Shown here: in pieces, positions 22,769-34,800 of the stretch
How the letters are laid out: each line of letters starts with the position of its first letter
Numbering within the stretch: position 1 is the first letter of the stretch
DNA from: Marsupella aquatica
Lineage: Eukaryota; Marchantiophyta
Length of the DNA stretch: 64,000 nt
Reading direction: 5' to 3'
Assembly: GCA_973895155.1 (NCBI GenBank)
Contig: OZ316891.1
Coordinates: forward strand, 11,718,001-11,782,000
The notes under the pieces: model-generated
Database searches by the model: none
What the model was told of the DNA's origin: nothing
Seen by the model: the letters and a program-made list of their open reading frames with translations, nothing else
Translations under genes and position numbers: made by a program

Positions 22769-25700
22769 TCATGGCACAGGCACACTGTTGGCATCTACAT
22801 CTCTGAATTCGCCTCCTTCAGCAAATGCATCTACCCTTGTCACAGGAATGAAGTCCCCGCTATCATGAACTACAGGCACTTGGTCTGAACGCCGACGATC
22901 AAAGGCACTATGAGAGTGTAAATGAAACTCAAGGTTTGATCCTTCCATCCGACGTTGCCTAGCCTGTTTATGACACACTACACGCCAACCTGGGGAGTCT
23001 TCCACATCCAGGAAGAAAGCTTGCTCCACCTGACTAGGAAACACAAATGGCTTAGACCATTCGGGCAATTTCCCTCTGAAATTGGCCAGCAAGAAACCGT
23101 CATTGTCTCTCTTCATGGTAGCCCTGTTACCAAGCCAATCCTGCCGCACCCATGAACCTTTCATAAGAATCACAGGACTGGACACCGCCCCATAGTCCAG
23201 AGCCCATATGTCAACTAATTCTCCCACATATCCCATCTCCATCCAGGCCCTGTCGTGATTGTGGCTCTGTTGCTCAAATACAGTGATGAGCCCGCAGTCA
23301 TTCGTCACCCTGTAGGCACTGTCACCATCCTTCACTCGGAAGTGATTCCCATATGCTCTCATCCGTTTGTAAGTCTTCACTTTCAAGCTAGGGGCATTAG
23401 ACAGTAGGTAAATATCTGCATCCATGTCTGGGTGGGTCTCGTGATGCTCTCTAATTGCCACTCTGATCAACTCCATGAAACCTGGAAAAGTTGTTCCTGC
23501 AGTGGGATGGGCCGCCTTCAATGACTCATACTCCCTGAACGAACAACCACACAGCATTAGCTTGGGTAAACATGAACAGGCTGAAGGAGAAAACCACACG
23601 AACACAACATTTAAGCTCATGAACTGGATTATAGCACATGTATGCACTCACTGTATCCAGGGTTCCATCACCACAGTGTTGTGCAATACAAAGTCATGTG
23701 CCAAGTCTCTCATAGATATGGTCAGGTTCTTTGTGGTTGCAGCCCCTTCCAGTACTTCACCTATCACCCCTTCCTCCTCATCAGAATTCCACACCCTGGT
23801 CTTCACATGCTCATATTGTGCTATGTATTCGGTCAGAAATCCCAGAGTCTCATCCTTGATGTAACCTTTAGCCATGCTTGCTTCAGGTTTGTAATATGTT
23901 CTCACGTGACCTTTGAGTAGCTTCATGTACCGTTCCAAAGGGTACAACCAACGAGCACTCACAGGCCCAAATTGGTGTAGCTCTTCCACAACATGGACAA
24001 GTAGGTGGGTCATGACATCAAAAAATGCGGGAGGAAAATAAATCTCCAGGTCACACAGCACCTGAGCGACATCTTCTGTCAGTTGTGGGAAGTGTGTTTC
24101 ATCCCAAACCTTCACACAAATACGACGAAACACATCACTGAGTCGCATGATCACAGTACGAACAGACTTCTGCAACAGGCCCCTCAGGCATAAAGGCAAC
24201 ACCTGTTGCATCAACATATGGTAGTCATGGCTTTTTATACTACCAAGCTTTCTAGTCATGATATGCTTCTTGAAAGCACTGCCATAGTTTGAAGGAACCT
24301 TCAAAGAACTCAACCTCTGCACAAATAGTTCCCACTCTGTGTCTGTCAGAACATAGGGCGCTTGGTACTTCAAGAGCACATCAGCTTTGTGGGCATGTGG
24401 CCTCAACCAAAGATGGGGTTTCATTCCCCTCTGTTCAAGATCCAATCTCACTGAACCAGTGTCTTTCTCTCCACACAAGAATCTGAGTAGACTCTCACAA
24501 ATATTCTTTTCAATGTGCATAACATCAATGTTATGTTTGCTTGGCTCAAACTCCTGCATCGTTGCAATGCAAAAGCGTCAGGAAATGCCTCAAGTTTAGT
24601 CTCTCTCTTTGAAATGAATGCACATGCTCTGAACCAAAACATGTATCCCAATTAGCATCAACTCCAAGAGGCTTACCCTCCAGTACTTGAGCTCCAAGTC
24701 CAATATGCTCAGTCTTTTTACACCATATCGCTTTATTGGATCACTCACTCCATCTTCCCTGCCCCCTCGTTTGATATAGTCATCCCTCAGTGCTCCCCAC
24801 TGCCTGATCTCCTCTTTGGTCACTCGTGCCGGGGGTCCACGTTGCTCAATCTCATTGCCAAAGTGTGCAATCAGTGCCTGTCTTTCTCTGTAAGGGTGAT
24901 CTGCCTTCAGAAAACGACAATGGCCCATGTATATCACTTTCTGCAGGGCTCTGGAGTACTCACTGGTGACATTGCGCCCACAGATAGTACAAGCACAATA
25001 TCCTTTTGTTGTTTGGCCTGATATCATCCCATGGGCTGGGTAGTCAGCTATAGTCAGAATGACAATGGCTCTAAGGATGAATGGGTTTAACCTCCCAAGC
25101 CTCTGTAGGACATCATATGTGAGAACTCCTTCCTCCCAAAGCTTTCTCAATTCCTCCACTAGGGGAGCCAGAAACACATCTATGTTGGCAGATACAGCAC
25201 TGTCTGGCCCTGGTATCAGTAGGACCATCAGAACAAAAAATCGCTTTGTAGTCATCCAAGGAGGAAGGTTATAATTCAAAATAGTTACAGGCCAGCACGA
25301 AAATTTGTTGTTCTTGTCTCCAAATGGGTTTACCCCATCCAATGACAGCCCAAGTCTGACATTCCTCGGCTCAGCAGCAAATTCGGGATACATCTCATCT
25401 ATGAGTTTCCATTGCCTTGAATCTGTAGCATGTCGTTGTAGCCCATCATCACTTTTCTTGTCAGTTGCCCAAGTCATCATCTCCGAGATGGCACGGCTTC
25501 TGAACATCCGCTGAAGTCTGGGAATGAGTGGAAAATGACGAAGTACCTTGGCGGGAACCATAGACTTTCCTGAGTTTCGATACCTGTGCTTCCCACACTT
25601 AGGGCATGTCAACGATTCTTTATACTCCTTTCTGAAAAGAACATGCCCATCAGGACATGCATGGATCGAATCATAGTTCAATCCAAGATTAGATATGCAT

Positions 25701-26500
25701 CTTTTTGCCTCGTACATGTTCTTGGGCAAAATATTACCATCTGGTAGCACAGTTGTTCGCAAGAATGCCAACAACTTAGAAACCAAAACGTTGGGGACAT
25801 TGTGGTTGCCGCAAATGTTCAGGAACATGATGACAAATCCCAGTTTAGAACATTTGCTACCGGGGTACAAAGACTTCCTGCCTTCCTGTATTTGCAGGGG
25901 AGAGCCAAACATCCCATCATGCCCAGGGGTTTCCTGCCCTATCTCAAACTCATCAAGAGGCTCTTCGACAGGGGGCACACTTGCATCTGCAACCGTATCC
26001 TCTTCATTGTCCAGCCCATCATGAAATGCATCCAAGTCTTGGAAGATGTCTCTCACCATCTCTTCCACATGAATTCCTTCGTCACGTGGTGCTGCCTGAG
26101 CACCATCCCGTTGGAGAGCTGACAACCCACAGAGACCAGCTACAACATTTTCAAATGCACCAGGCAGAACCTCACTTGCCCGTCTTGCAGCATTGGCAGC
26201 ATCAAATTCTAACCTCCACTCCTCGTCGGAAGAATCTTCCTCTGCAGGATCATTCCAAACTCGATGTTGTGGATCTCTTCCATGAACCGCGATATGCCGC
26301 CAAACCTCATTCAGACCCCTGGTACGGGATCCTTGGCAGATTGCACAAGGATATCTCATCCTACTGGCTCCTGAAAGTCTGGTTCGTAACCTTTCATGCT
26401 GCCAAAGCTTATTATCATGGCGTGATATCCTTGTGGGATGATGCAAAGGCAGTGCCTCTGCCCTGGGCTGGGTCTGGGGAGGGTGGTGACCAGGGTGCAT
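22769..26500 (-). CDS. tnp2: TNP2/TNPD-type CACTA transposase of element B
   Basis: Catalytic transposase of element B. Three exons: 26500-24677, 24553-23652 and 23534-22769, with GT-AG borders and phases 0 and 2, giving 1163 aa. The N-terminus has a C2H2-like transposase-associated finger (PCAICQGSRTRGLNEVWRHIAVHG). It is followed by the Transposase_21 core (GLNYDSIHACPDGHVLFRKE; CPKCGKHRYR; VRLGLSLDGVNPFG; WPVTILNYNLPPWM). Exon 2 starts with the junction LKYW|REFEPSKHNIDVMHIEKN and continues into a DUF4218-like part (HLLVHVVEELHQFGPVSARWLYPLERYM). Exon 3 is DUF4216-like (WALDYGAVSSPVILMKGSW; FPSQVEQAFFLDV). No internal stop or frameshift is visible, so it could be functional. The ATG at 26500 is the first in frame. 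Confidence 0.93.
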
Positions 26501-26933
26501 TGTAACAGGCTGGGAGCTCTGCAGTCATGGACAGCAGTGAACAAGGATGCCTAATGGTGGTATTTGTGTTCCATATATCCCTGACTGTATCTGCCAAAAG
26601 AGTTAACATAACGTGTACTAAATTCTCACAAACCCTAAACCACCCCAAAAGAAAAAAACAGGTTCGCAAGTAGTGTACCTATTGTCAAGTGAATGACACA
26701 AAATTCCTAAATGTTGGAGGGTGTCACCACCTCCTCCGCTGTCCTCAAATGTACCGCCTCTGCATGTACGTTTACAGTGACACCCCCAGGCAGCAGGAAA
26801 CAACAATCCGCCAACAGTAAAATAAGCCCAACTGCCACCAACCATAACAAGGTACATTAGTTCAAAGATCACATTTATTTCAATGATCTGATTTATACAA
26901 AAAAACTTGTGTCCAAACTGATGCTACTACTTC

Positions 26934-27806
26934 TCACTCTGATTCAGAATCGCTAATGACCCATTCCTCACTTGTTGTCTCATAGTCCTCTCTGTAAGGA
27001 TCCTGACCCTTCCATGGCCAGGCCTCAAAAAGATCATAGTCCATTGGGTTTTGACGCTTCCCAGCTGCTACTGATTCCACAAGCCAAGCATATGAAACCA
27101 CAAACACATTATGGGACATGACATAAAAGCGAATGTCTCCCTTCCCAAACTTGCGGCAGGCTTTGGGATATGACTTAGTAATGACATGAGTGGTGTCCTC
27201 TGTTATATTCTCCTCCACTGTCCCACCTAGGTCAAGCACTGTGGACTTGTACACTTTGCACTTAACCTCTCCAATTCCCGCCTCCACAAATACCATGCTC
27301 AGCCCTTTCAGAATGGGGGTTGGTTGCTTCGTCTCCTCAGCCAACATACACTTCAGCCTTGTAGAGCTCTGTCCTTTGTTGAGTACAGGTCCATATTGGA
27401 GATCAGCAAGCCGTGCCTTTGCTTCCCAGACTTCTTGTTCAGCCCAAGCTGATGCAATAGCTTCTTCATCCTCCCACAACTCATATTGCTCAGTATCCTG
27501 TACAATCTTATGTGCTATGGAATCTGTGATCCAAGAGGCCTCAACTACTTTTAGGCCTTGCTTAGTAATTGCAGAATTCATGTAGGACCATGACCACTTC
27601 TTTATCACTGATAGCCATGTCCCTGCAACAACATGTGTAGTCTCTGGAGTGATGTCCTGAACTACAGTGCCATGGAGCTCAGAGAATCGTTTCTGTACAG
27701 TTGGCCAATGCACTTTGGTCAACCCATGCTGGCCATGGACCAAAATCGCTCTGACCCCTGTAAACACTGCTGGGTGGTCACACTTTCTACGTTTACCAGG
27801 CTCCAT
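26934..27806 (-). CDS. Two-BRCT-domain protein carried by element B
   Basis: 290 aa from ATG at 27806, single open frame, upstream of and co-oriented with the transposase. BRCT 1 (about residues 10-110) has VFTGVRAILVHGQHG, a TTHVVAG motif and the Trp of VVEASWITDSI. BRCT 2 (about 165-265) has LSMVFVEAGIGEVK, LGGTVEENITEDTTHVITK and VVSYAWLVESV. Tandem BRCTs bind phosphopeptides or DNA ends; family members include DNA-repair polymerases and mediators. No polymerase or ligase domain follows, so it looks like a captured, shortened host gene. The acidic C-terminus (TSEEWVISDSESE) is odd. BRCT assignment is firm; the job inside the transposon is unknown. Confidence 0.85.
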   Translation of the reverse strand: MEPGKRRKCDHPAVFTGVRAILVHGQHGLTKVHWPTVQKRFSELHGTVVQDITPETTHVVAGTWLSVIKKWSWSYMNSAITKQGLKVVEASWITDSIAHKIVQDTEQYELWEDEEAIASAWAEQEVWEAKARLADLQYGPVLNKGQSSTRLKCMLAEETKQPTPILKGLSMVFVEAGIGEVKCKVYKSTVLDLGGTVEENITEDTTHVITKSYPKACRKFGKGDIRFYVMSHNVFVVSYAWLVESVAAGKRQNPMDYDLFEAWPWKGQDPYREDYETTSEEWVISDSESE

Positions 27807-28109
27807 GTACACACACTCTACGTGATGACAGTGAATTTTGGAAGAATGGGTTCACTTGACAATACAAGGACAACAAAATTCCTGCTTTTTGAGTTGATCT
27901 GGCCCACTGGTGCTCAGGTCCGATTTTGATAGGTACAAGGGATATGTGAACAATACGTACTAGGCACCTGCACGGATGCAGGACATTGTTTGAATATATA
28001 CTACAAAATCCATATCCGTGGTGAAATGAAGTGCAACCAACTTGTCATGGCACATACATATTTTGTTGTAAAGGAGGATACATTCAATGACAAACTTCAT
28101 TGCAGTAGC

Positions 28110-28253
28110 AAATGCCTTTGTACCTTAAATGCTAAATATATTTTACTTTCTGTGCAGTCTGCTAAATTGTAGAGTCTATCTAAATGCCTTTGTACCTTAA
28201 ATGCTAAATATATTTTACTTTCTGTGCAGTCTGCTAAATTGTAGAGTCTATCT
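28110..28253 (+). repeat. 72-bp tandem duplication carrying a splice-acceptor-like site
   Basis: Two apparently perfect 72-bp units (28110-28181 and 28182-28253) just before the PHD gene. Each contains TTTTACTTTCTGTGCAG, a good plant 3' splice site. A further TGCGCAG lies right before the ATG at 28265. The leader may be spliced with alternative acceptors. Confidence 0.85.
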
Positions 28254-28264
28254 CATGCGCAGGC

Positions 28265-28870
28265 ATGGCACGGCCTAAAATTCAAGCCAAAAAGCGTGTG
28301 ACAGAGGTGAGAAACACAGGTGTACTTGGGGCAGATGCTACTAACTTCTCTGCAAGTCAGATTTTCCAGAAGGCAGCTCATTGTTGTGCCATTTGTGACG
28401 ATGGTGGGGGCCTGGTCATTTGTGAGGGCCTTTGCATGAGGCATTTCCACCTCAACCCGGAGTCTGACCTTGCTGCAGAAAACAACTGTCCAGGGGTGGG
28501 CCTCCCGTCAACACACCAGGGAGACTGGATGTGCACTGATTGTTTGGAGAAGCAGGCTAAGTGTGCACAGTGTGGGAAGTTGGGGTCCTATGAGGGCTCT
28601 GTTGATGCTGCAGCAAATGTTAGGAAATGTCCAGACCGTTTTTGTGTGAGATTTTTCTGTTTTGAGTGTTTGCCTGCTCATGCCACAGCTTGCCCACTTC
28701 ATAGGTGCAAGGCATGTGGTGAGCATGATGATGACTACTGGACTGAAATAGTCCACTGTGCTAGGTGTCCCACTATGTGGCACTATCATTGCCTGAAAGA
28801 TCATCAAGCAGAGGGTTATGCTTGTGACAGAGAAATCTATGATCACTCTGCACATGGTGTTGATCGATAA
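28265..28870 (+). CDS. EDM2-like PHD-finger protein carried by element B
   Basis: 201 aa. A Cys/His cluster begins CCAICDDGGGLVICEGLCMRHFH and goes on with MCTDCLEKQAKCAQCGKLG, CPDRFCVRFFCFECL, CPLHRCKACGEHDD and CARCPTMWHYHCLKD. This is the composite PHD arrangement of plant EDM2 (Enhanced Downy Mildew 2) proteins, which read histone H3 methylation and control silencing and polyadenylation at genes with intronic transposons. Only the PHD block is present; the methyltransferase-like and repeat regions of EDM2 are missing, and the protein stops shortly after it. It is on the opposite strand to the other genes of element B and faces the gene-poor right half. Homology by motif is good; function in the element is inference. 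Confidence 0.8.
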   Translation: MARPKIQAKKRVTEVRNTGVLGADATNFSASQIFQKAAHCCAICDDGGGLVICEGLCMRHFHLNPESDLAAENNCPGVGLPSTHQGDWMCTDCLEKQAKCAQCGKLGSYEGSVDAAANVRKCPDRFCVRFFCFECLPAHATACPLHRCKACGEHDDDYWTEIVHCARCPTMWHYHCLKDHQAEGYACDREIYDHSAHGVDR

Positions 28871-31800
28871 TATTTTATTGTCATCGCCATGCCATTGATC
28901 CTACCTCGCGCACTCCTGTGAAAGATCACATATCTTGGCTGTGAAGCTGAACATTGTACATGCACAGTGCACCTGATGTGGATGTACTATTTTTTGAGAT
29001 TGCAGAGATTCCAATTTTGAAAAGGAGTTGGGTAGGCGAGTTTATATAGGCAGCACTTATCTTGTGCTCTAGCGTCAGTGGCTGGGTACATGCCTATACA
29101 AACTTATCCTTACAAGCCTTCTTGGAAGTATTTAGGCTGAGTGGTCATTTTCATAAACACTTTCATCAGACTGCTAAATTAAAACAGGACTTCTAAGTTG
29201 TAAGCGTATAAATTATCAGGCATGCAATTAATCAAATTGCCCTATGAATGGCCACACAAGGATGCAGAGCACACATACTTTTGGTATGTTGAGCCCACAC
29301 ACAAAACTGATCCCCTAATACAATTTCTCCACCAACACCTCAATTTTAATTGTGGCTATGATTCACCAAAGGAGATCTGCAACAACATTTCATGCATTTG
29401 AATCACATACAATAGTCGTGACATGTAAAACAGGCATTCTTCGAAGAGGATTGGTATGAAGCAGTGTCATAAGGGTTGAAATTTATACATCCTAAATAGG
29501 TTATGATAGTGGCTGAGACAAATAAGTGAGGCATAAATCATTTTGCATATTATCACATGGCCCATTAATTCATTCAACGTTGCAATGTTCACCAGGTTAA
29601 AGCAGTCATGAAAGCAGTCTTTCAATAGAGACTTTTATGCGAGTTTGCTAGCTTCTTAAATTAGGATATTTTGCTTAGTGCAGGCATAATAGGATATAAG
29701 TTATGTACTGTTGACCCTAAACCCTGGACCCAAAATTGCTCATACATCAAAATTTTAAGTAAATATCCTCTGTGTTGAAGTCAGAGTGTTAAGCTATAGG
29801 TCAATGGTATCTGGTCTGTGCATGCGGTGTGACAAGTGGTCCTCTAGAGCATGTGATCCAAACATGTGTAGACACCAAAGTCACCGATGGTGGGGTCTGG
29901 GAGGGCAGGACAAGTGACATCACCAGGCACACTGCAGGATGGCGAGTGGTTCCAGATGATACATTGTGCTCTGTGCAAAAATCAGCATCCAAGAGAACGG
30001 TCATCCAATTCTGGGCCAGAAGCCCTACAGGCAGGACAGTCATATTGGCAACTGTGTACACACCCTTGGCACCTAATTTGTGGCGGGTCATGTACAAGAG
30101 ACACAAATACCAAGGATGTCGGGAAGGGAACTGAAGCAGGTAGAGGCCGGCTGTAGTTGTTCCTGGAAACAACAGGGTACTCAAAGTACCATGCAGACTG
30201 GGCTGGAAGGATCCCAAGTCTGATATACTCAAGGCGCAACATCTCTGCCTTGCGTGCAAGTCGCACATGTTCAGCGTTGCGGGTCCTCACCATAAGTGTT
30301 GCTTTCGTTGTGATGTCCTCTGTTCACGTCCTTTGATGAGCAAGGTGAGCAGGAGGTCGACTTGCCTCGCCAACAGCAACCACCTAAACTAATCAGTTCC
30401 CACTCATTGTCTTGGTTCCAACTACAGGTCATAGTATACACATAGCATGAAACGTGCATAGTACATATTTGATTCTGAGTTTATGAGTTTCCTAAGACAA
30501 AGAGCTTGGTGATAAACCCATATTCTCGACGGACATGTATATCAATCATATTAAACTCCTGTTTTTTCATCCAGAAAGACCGAAAGTCTCACCTTGCAGG
30601 TTGCAGCAGAGAGAAAATTCACTGGTTGTCATGTTGTGCAAGTGAACCTCCACTGATGCCCCGGTGTAGCCCCTCAGATGCAGGTGACACTTACCAACTC
30701 CCAAGTTGCCTGGTCTAACAGAAAATGCTTATATCTTCAGAACTTTATAGAGCAAGTACATGATCACATACTTCTGGATCTATTCATATTTGGAACTCTT
30801 GCCAACTACAACTCCCATTATGCACAAGCTCACATCAACAGAGAAAGATACAGAATGCATACTTACTATGGCTCTAAGCACCTTCACTACCTTGTTGAAC
30901 CTAGTCCTGAAGTCTTTTCAGCGTGTTTGTTGTGCTGTCTCCTTTGGCACCCAACACCTTAGTCCTTGATGTAACAGAATGCGATTTTACAAGTTAGATG
31001 CTTTGGAACCTTCTATGGTCTTAGCTGAATTGATGTCATCGTAAGTGGTGAAAGACAAGGAAGACGAAAGCTGGTTGAAGAGCTGTGGACAACACACTAG
31101 CATGAAGTGCTTCAACCAATCCACTGCCAAACGGAACTCTTACACAGTCACATTCTTTTAGTAAACAAAAACTCAGTCAAACTTCAGAATCAAAGTACAG
31201 ACTCTGAAGGACCAAAGGAGGATGTTGTGAGTTTCTCTGTTGTTTAATGTGTTACCCTTCTAGTTTCGAAGTTAGCAAATGCTGAATAATGTGTCTACCA
31301 GATCTTCGAAAAGAAGCCCACCACAATTAAGAACTTCGGTATCTGGGTCCACGTATCAGAGTCGTACAGGTTATCACAACATGTACAAGGAATATTGTGA
31401 TACCACAAGAAACGGAGCTGCAGAGTAGATGTATGATGAGATGGCTTCTTGTCATAGAGTTCGGTTCCCTTGCATCCAGATCATGAAGACTACGACAGTC
31501 CCTGTCTCTCTGTGCAAGCGAGAAAGTACCAAGCAGTTCCATGATTCAAAGATCAAGTTCCCCTTGACATACTGCAAGATTCAACCTCCATTGCGAAAGC
31601 TAAAGAAGACTTACAAGGCCACCAAGCCCAACACAATTGTTTGAGTAGTGCGGGTGCAGGTTCCCAATTTTGAGACAATTTGGCTCATTTTATGTCCCGA
31701 GGGAATCCTGGAGTTTATGTATTGAGTTTCTAGGTGAAGATGCTTAATATAAGGAAATTCAATTATCACTTCGTTCCCAACTTCTATTAATTGAAAATAC

Positions 31801-34800
31801 ACAAGCTGGAAGCAAGAAGACAAGCCACAATCTAGCATCTTAGCCAAACACAATCGTCCCGACAAAGCAAAACTCAGCTGGACAGAAGTCACTCGGATCC
31901 ACAAAAAATTGAAGATTCACCTCCAAGCCGGAGGCTGATCACTTCAGTACAGCAGCTTCTAGACGGAACAAACTCTGCTCAGCCCCACAGAAACACAAAT
32001 GTTAAGGCTCCAAGTCAGAGCTCACAAACAGAAACTCAGATAAATAACATTCAAAATCTGTCCAGGTTTGTGCAAAGTGTACATATTCATTCTTCTGGAA
32101 TGAACACGCAATGCATACATCACCTAGACACAGTCATTATAAATCATTGGGCGATTGGGGACCACTAAGCAGGTGTGTTCCTATTTCGAGGCTACAGGAA
32201 AGGATAGAGTGACACCAAACTCAAGAGTACACCAAAAGAAAAACAGCAAGAACCAAAGTCAATCATGTGTGGATAAACTGCACATGGGAAGTTCCCCTGA
32301 AGAAGCATCAGTTGCTAACATTGTCACCCGAACCACACCTAGTTTATGACCTCAATGTCTTCAGCCTCAATATCCAATCCTCAGCCCCCTGGTGCTTCCG
32401 TGTTTGTTCTGAAAATTTCTGTGATGAAATAATTATTCAATACATTCAATAGGAGTTCAGACAATCTGAAGAGGACTTTGGACTTGAATGGGGGACAGCG
32501 TGGCCATATAGTTATCCTTGTGGCCTTCAGCTACGTGTCTCACGCTGAATTTCACTTTCCAGTTTCGAGAGTTGTGAAGGTCTAGTTTTAGTAACTTCCT
32601 CCTGACTCGACTTGGGAGCATTCTCTGTATTTGCTAGCTTGTAGTTAGCTTTGACTCCTTTCAGCTTAGTTGACGACCCTCTTGAGATATTAACAATTAA
32701 TATCAAAGGCATTGAAACAAAGCGGGTGGCAGTTTCAGTATCTCAGGCAATGCAAAATTAATCCATACTTAATCAGCCCTGGCCACACATTCCTTCAAAG
32801 CCCCTCATACTAGCAAGCAGGTCTGGCCTGTGAATCTTGTAGTGCTTAACGATACAAAGCCTTCCCAAGTACCAATTCAAAAGTAGCAGAAATAGATCGA
32901 AAGCTAGTTCCGATGATAGCTCCCAAAAGCTTTCCTCAGCCCAATTCCTATGCACATCAGAGGAGCTCAAACCATTTAGAAATGAGATCACAGATTACTC
33001 TTGACAATCTCAAAAATGCCACAACCTAAGCACTGACAGCTCCGTCCCCCCATTCTAATTTCTCCGACAAGTTTGCCTTAAAGCACATCCACTCGCAATT
33101 CAAGCAGATTCAGAATCATCATAGACAATAGAGTGTTCTACCATAGCCCACGGTAGGTCCACGGCCATCGTAACAAACGCTCCACCCCCGGGGCTTATTA
33201 GTATTGCTCACTTTTAAGAAGGGCAGTTTTCGCAAAAGCAGTCTAATTGCCTAGACTGCACTAGAAAAGTTGGAGGCAATATCACAGTGGAGCATTCTGC
33301 GTCTAAGGGAGAGCGACGCCGTTCAGGAGATAGATGCGCGAGAGAGTGAAGATGGTGGGGAGCGGAAGACGGGTTGGGACTGGACCCTTGGTGCCGGTGG
33401 GTAATATGTGGGGTTTCAATGAACAATGGGCCAGTTTGAGGAGGATTAAGAAGCGCGCACCCCACGTTCTTGTGTGGTGGTTGGGTGGGGTTTTGTTTGA
33501 TAGAAGAAGAAATCACCATTCTCTTATGGAAGAAAGAAAATCGCAGGAAACAGTGGGCGGGAGAACAAGGCATGTAATAGAGAACAACGAGGCATGTAAT
33601 AGAGTACTTGCGGTTACTCTAACGGTGCATGAACACTCACCTTTGTCTTCCGCTTTGTCTGCTGTGGCCAACAAATCCCAGAGCACTGCCGAGCTTGGTG
33701 GTTGCTTGATGGTTGAAAGTGCGTAGCTCACGTCCCTACCTCAATGTCCAACTCAATGTGGGATGCAGCAGCTTCTCTTGGTCGCATCTCCTCTTCGTCG
33801 CATCTCCTCTTGGTTGCATCTCCTCCTTGTCGCAGCTCCTCTTGGGGTTTACAGCTAGCGCGCAGCAACGCTCGATGGTTGACAATGCGCAGCTGAGCTA
33901 GGAGAAGAACTGAATGACTGTGGTTGCTCTTCTTTGCAGTCCAAGCACCCGGCTGGCAGAATGCTACGACACCTGAAAGAAGCGCACTTTCAGCTGCATG
34001 GCCGGGACTAGTAGAAACCGTTGACGGTGAAGGGCATTCTCGGTTTGGACCTCCTCTCTCCAACCCCTTCTAACCCGCACCTCCAAAGTTGATTCGGGAG
34101 TTGATTAGCAATAACGTCGCTCCTATGCCAAAGGCACCAAGAACCAAGCCAAAAGAAAGGGTTTAGCAAAGGGAGAGCGATGTAGTGTGCACTGATCAAT
34201 GACTCAAAGTTGACGTCGAATCCTCCATTGCGCTAGCTATTGGCGATTGCCACACAGAGAGCAGCCGTATGTAGCAAACTGTAATGCAGATACTCCCGTC
34301 AAAGGTCGATGCGTCACACTCAGCTTTAGAGGAAGGATAAACGATTGAGCAGCATTGCATTGTGAAAAAATGTTGGAGAAGCACATTGCTTCCAGGCCCG
34401 AACTCACCTCCTTCCCCTTTCACCACTTCGCAGCTCCTCCAAGAGACATTCACTCAAGGGCACATCACGCAGTTGCTTGCCCTCCTCAGAAGCTCAACAC
34501 CACAGCCACCAAAGTTGTCAGCTCCCACTGCAACTAAACAGGTCACTACCAAAAGCCCGCTCCCACCGCAGCTGAACAAGTGAGCGACACAAGAGTGTAG
34601 GACCTCCGCCAAGCCCAGGGCAGCAGCTCAATGAAACTCAATTTGCAACTCGTCTCACTCTCGCTCTTGCTGCAAAGAAAAAAAAGCGCAGGTCAAACTC
34701 CTTTGTGGCCTCAGTCCCCACCGCTTTCCCCAAGCTATGGACAACTACTAGCAGCTTGCGCTCACAGCATGACATCCAGGTCTTTAGCCAACTGCACACT

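Noticed and set aside
29800-30293. Overlapping open frames with Cys clusters on both strands
   Set aside because: Neither strand gives a known finger pattern and frames break; kept only as a note on possible decay.
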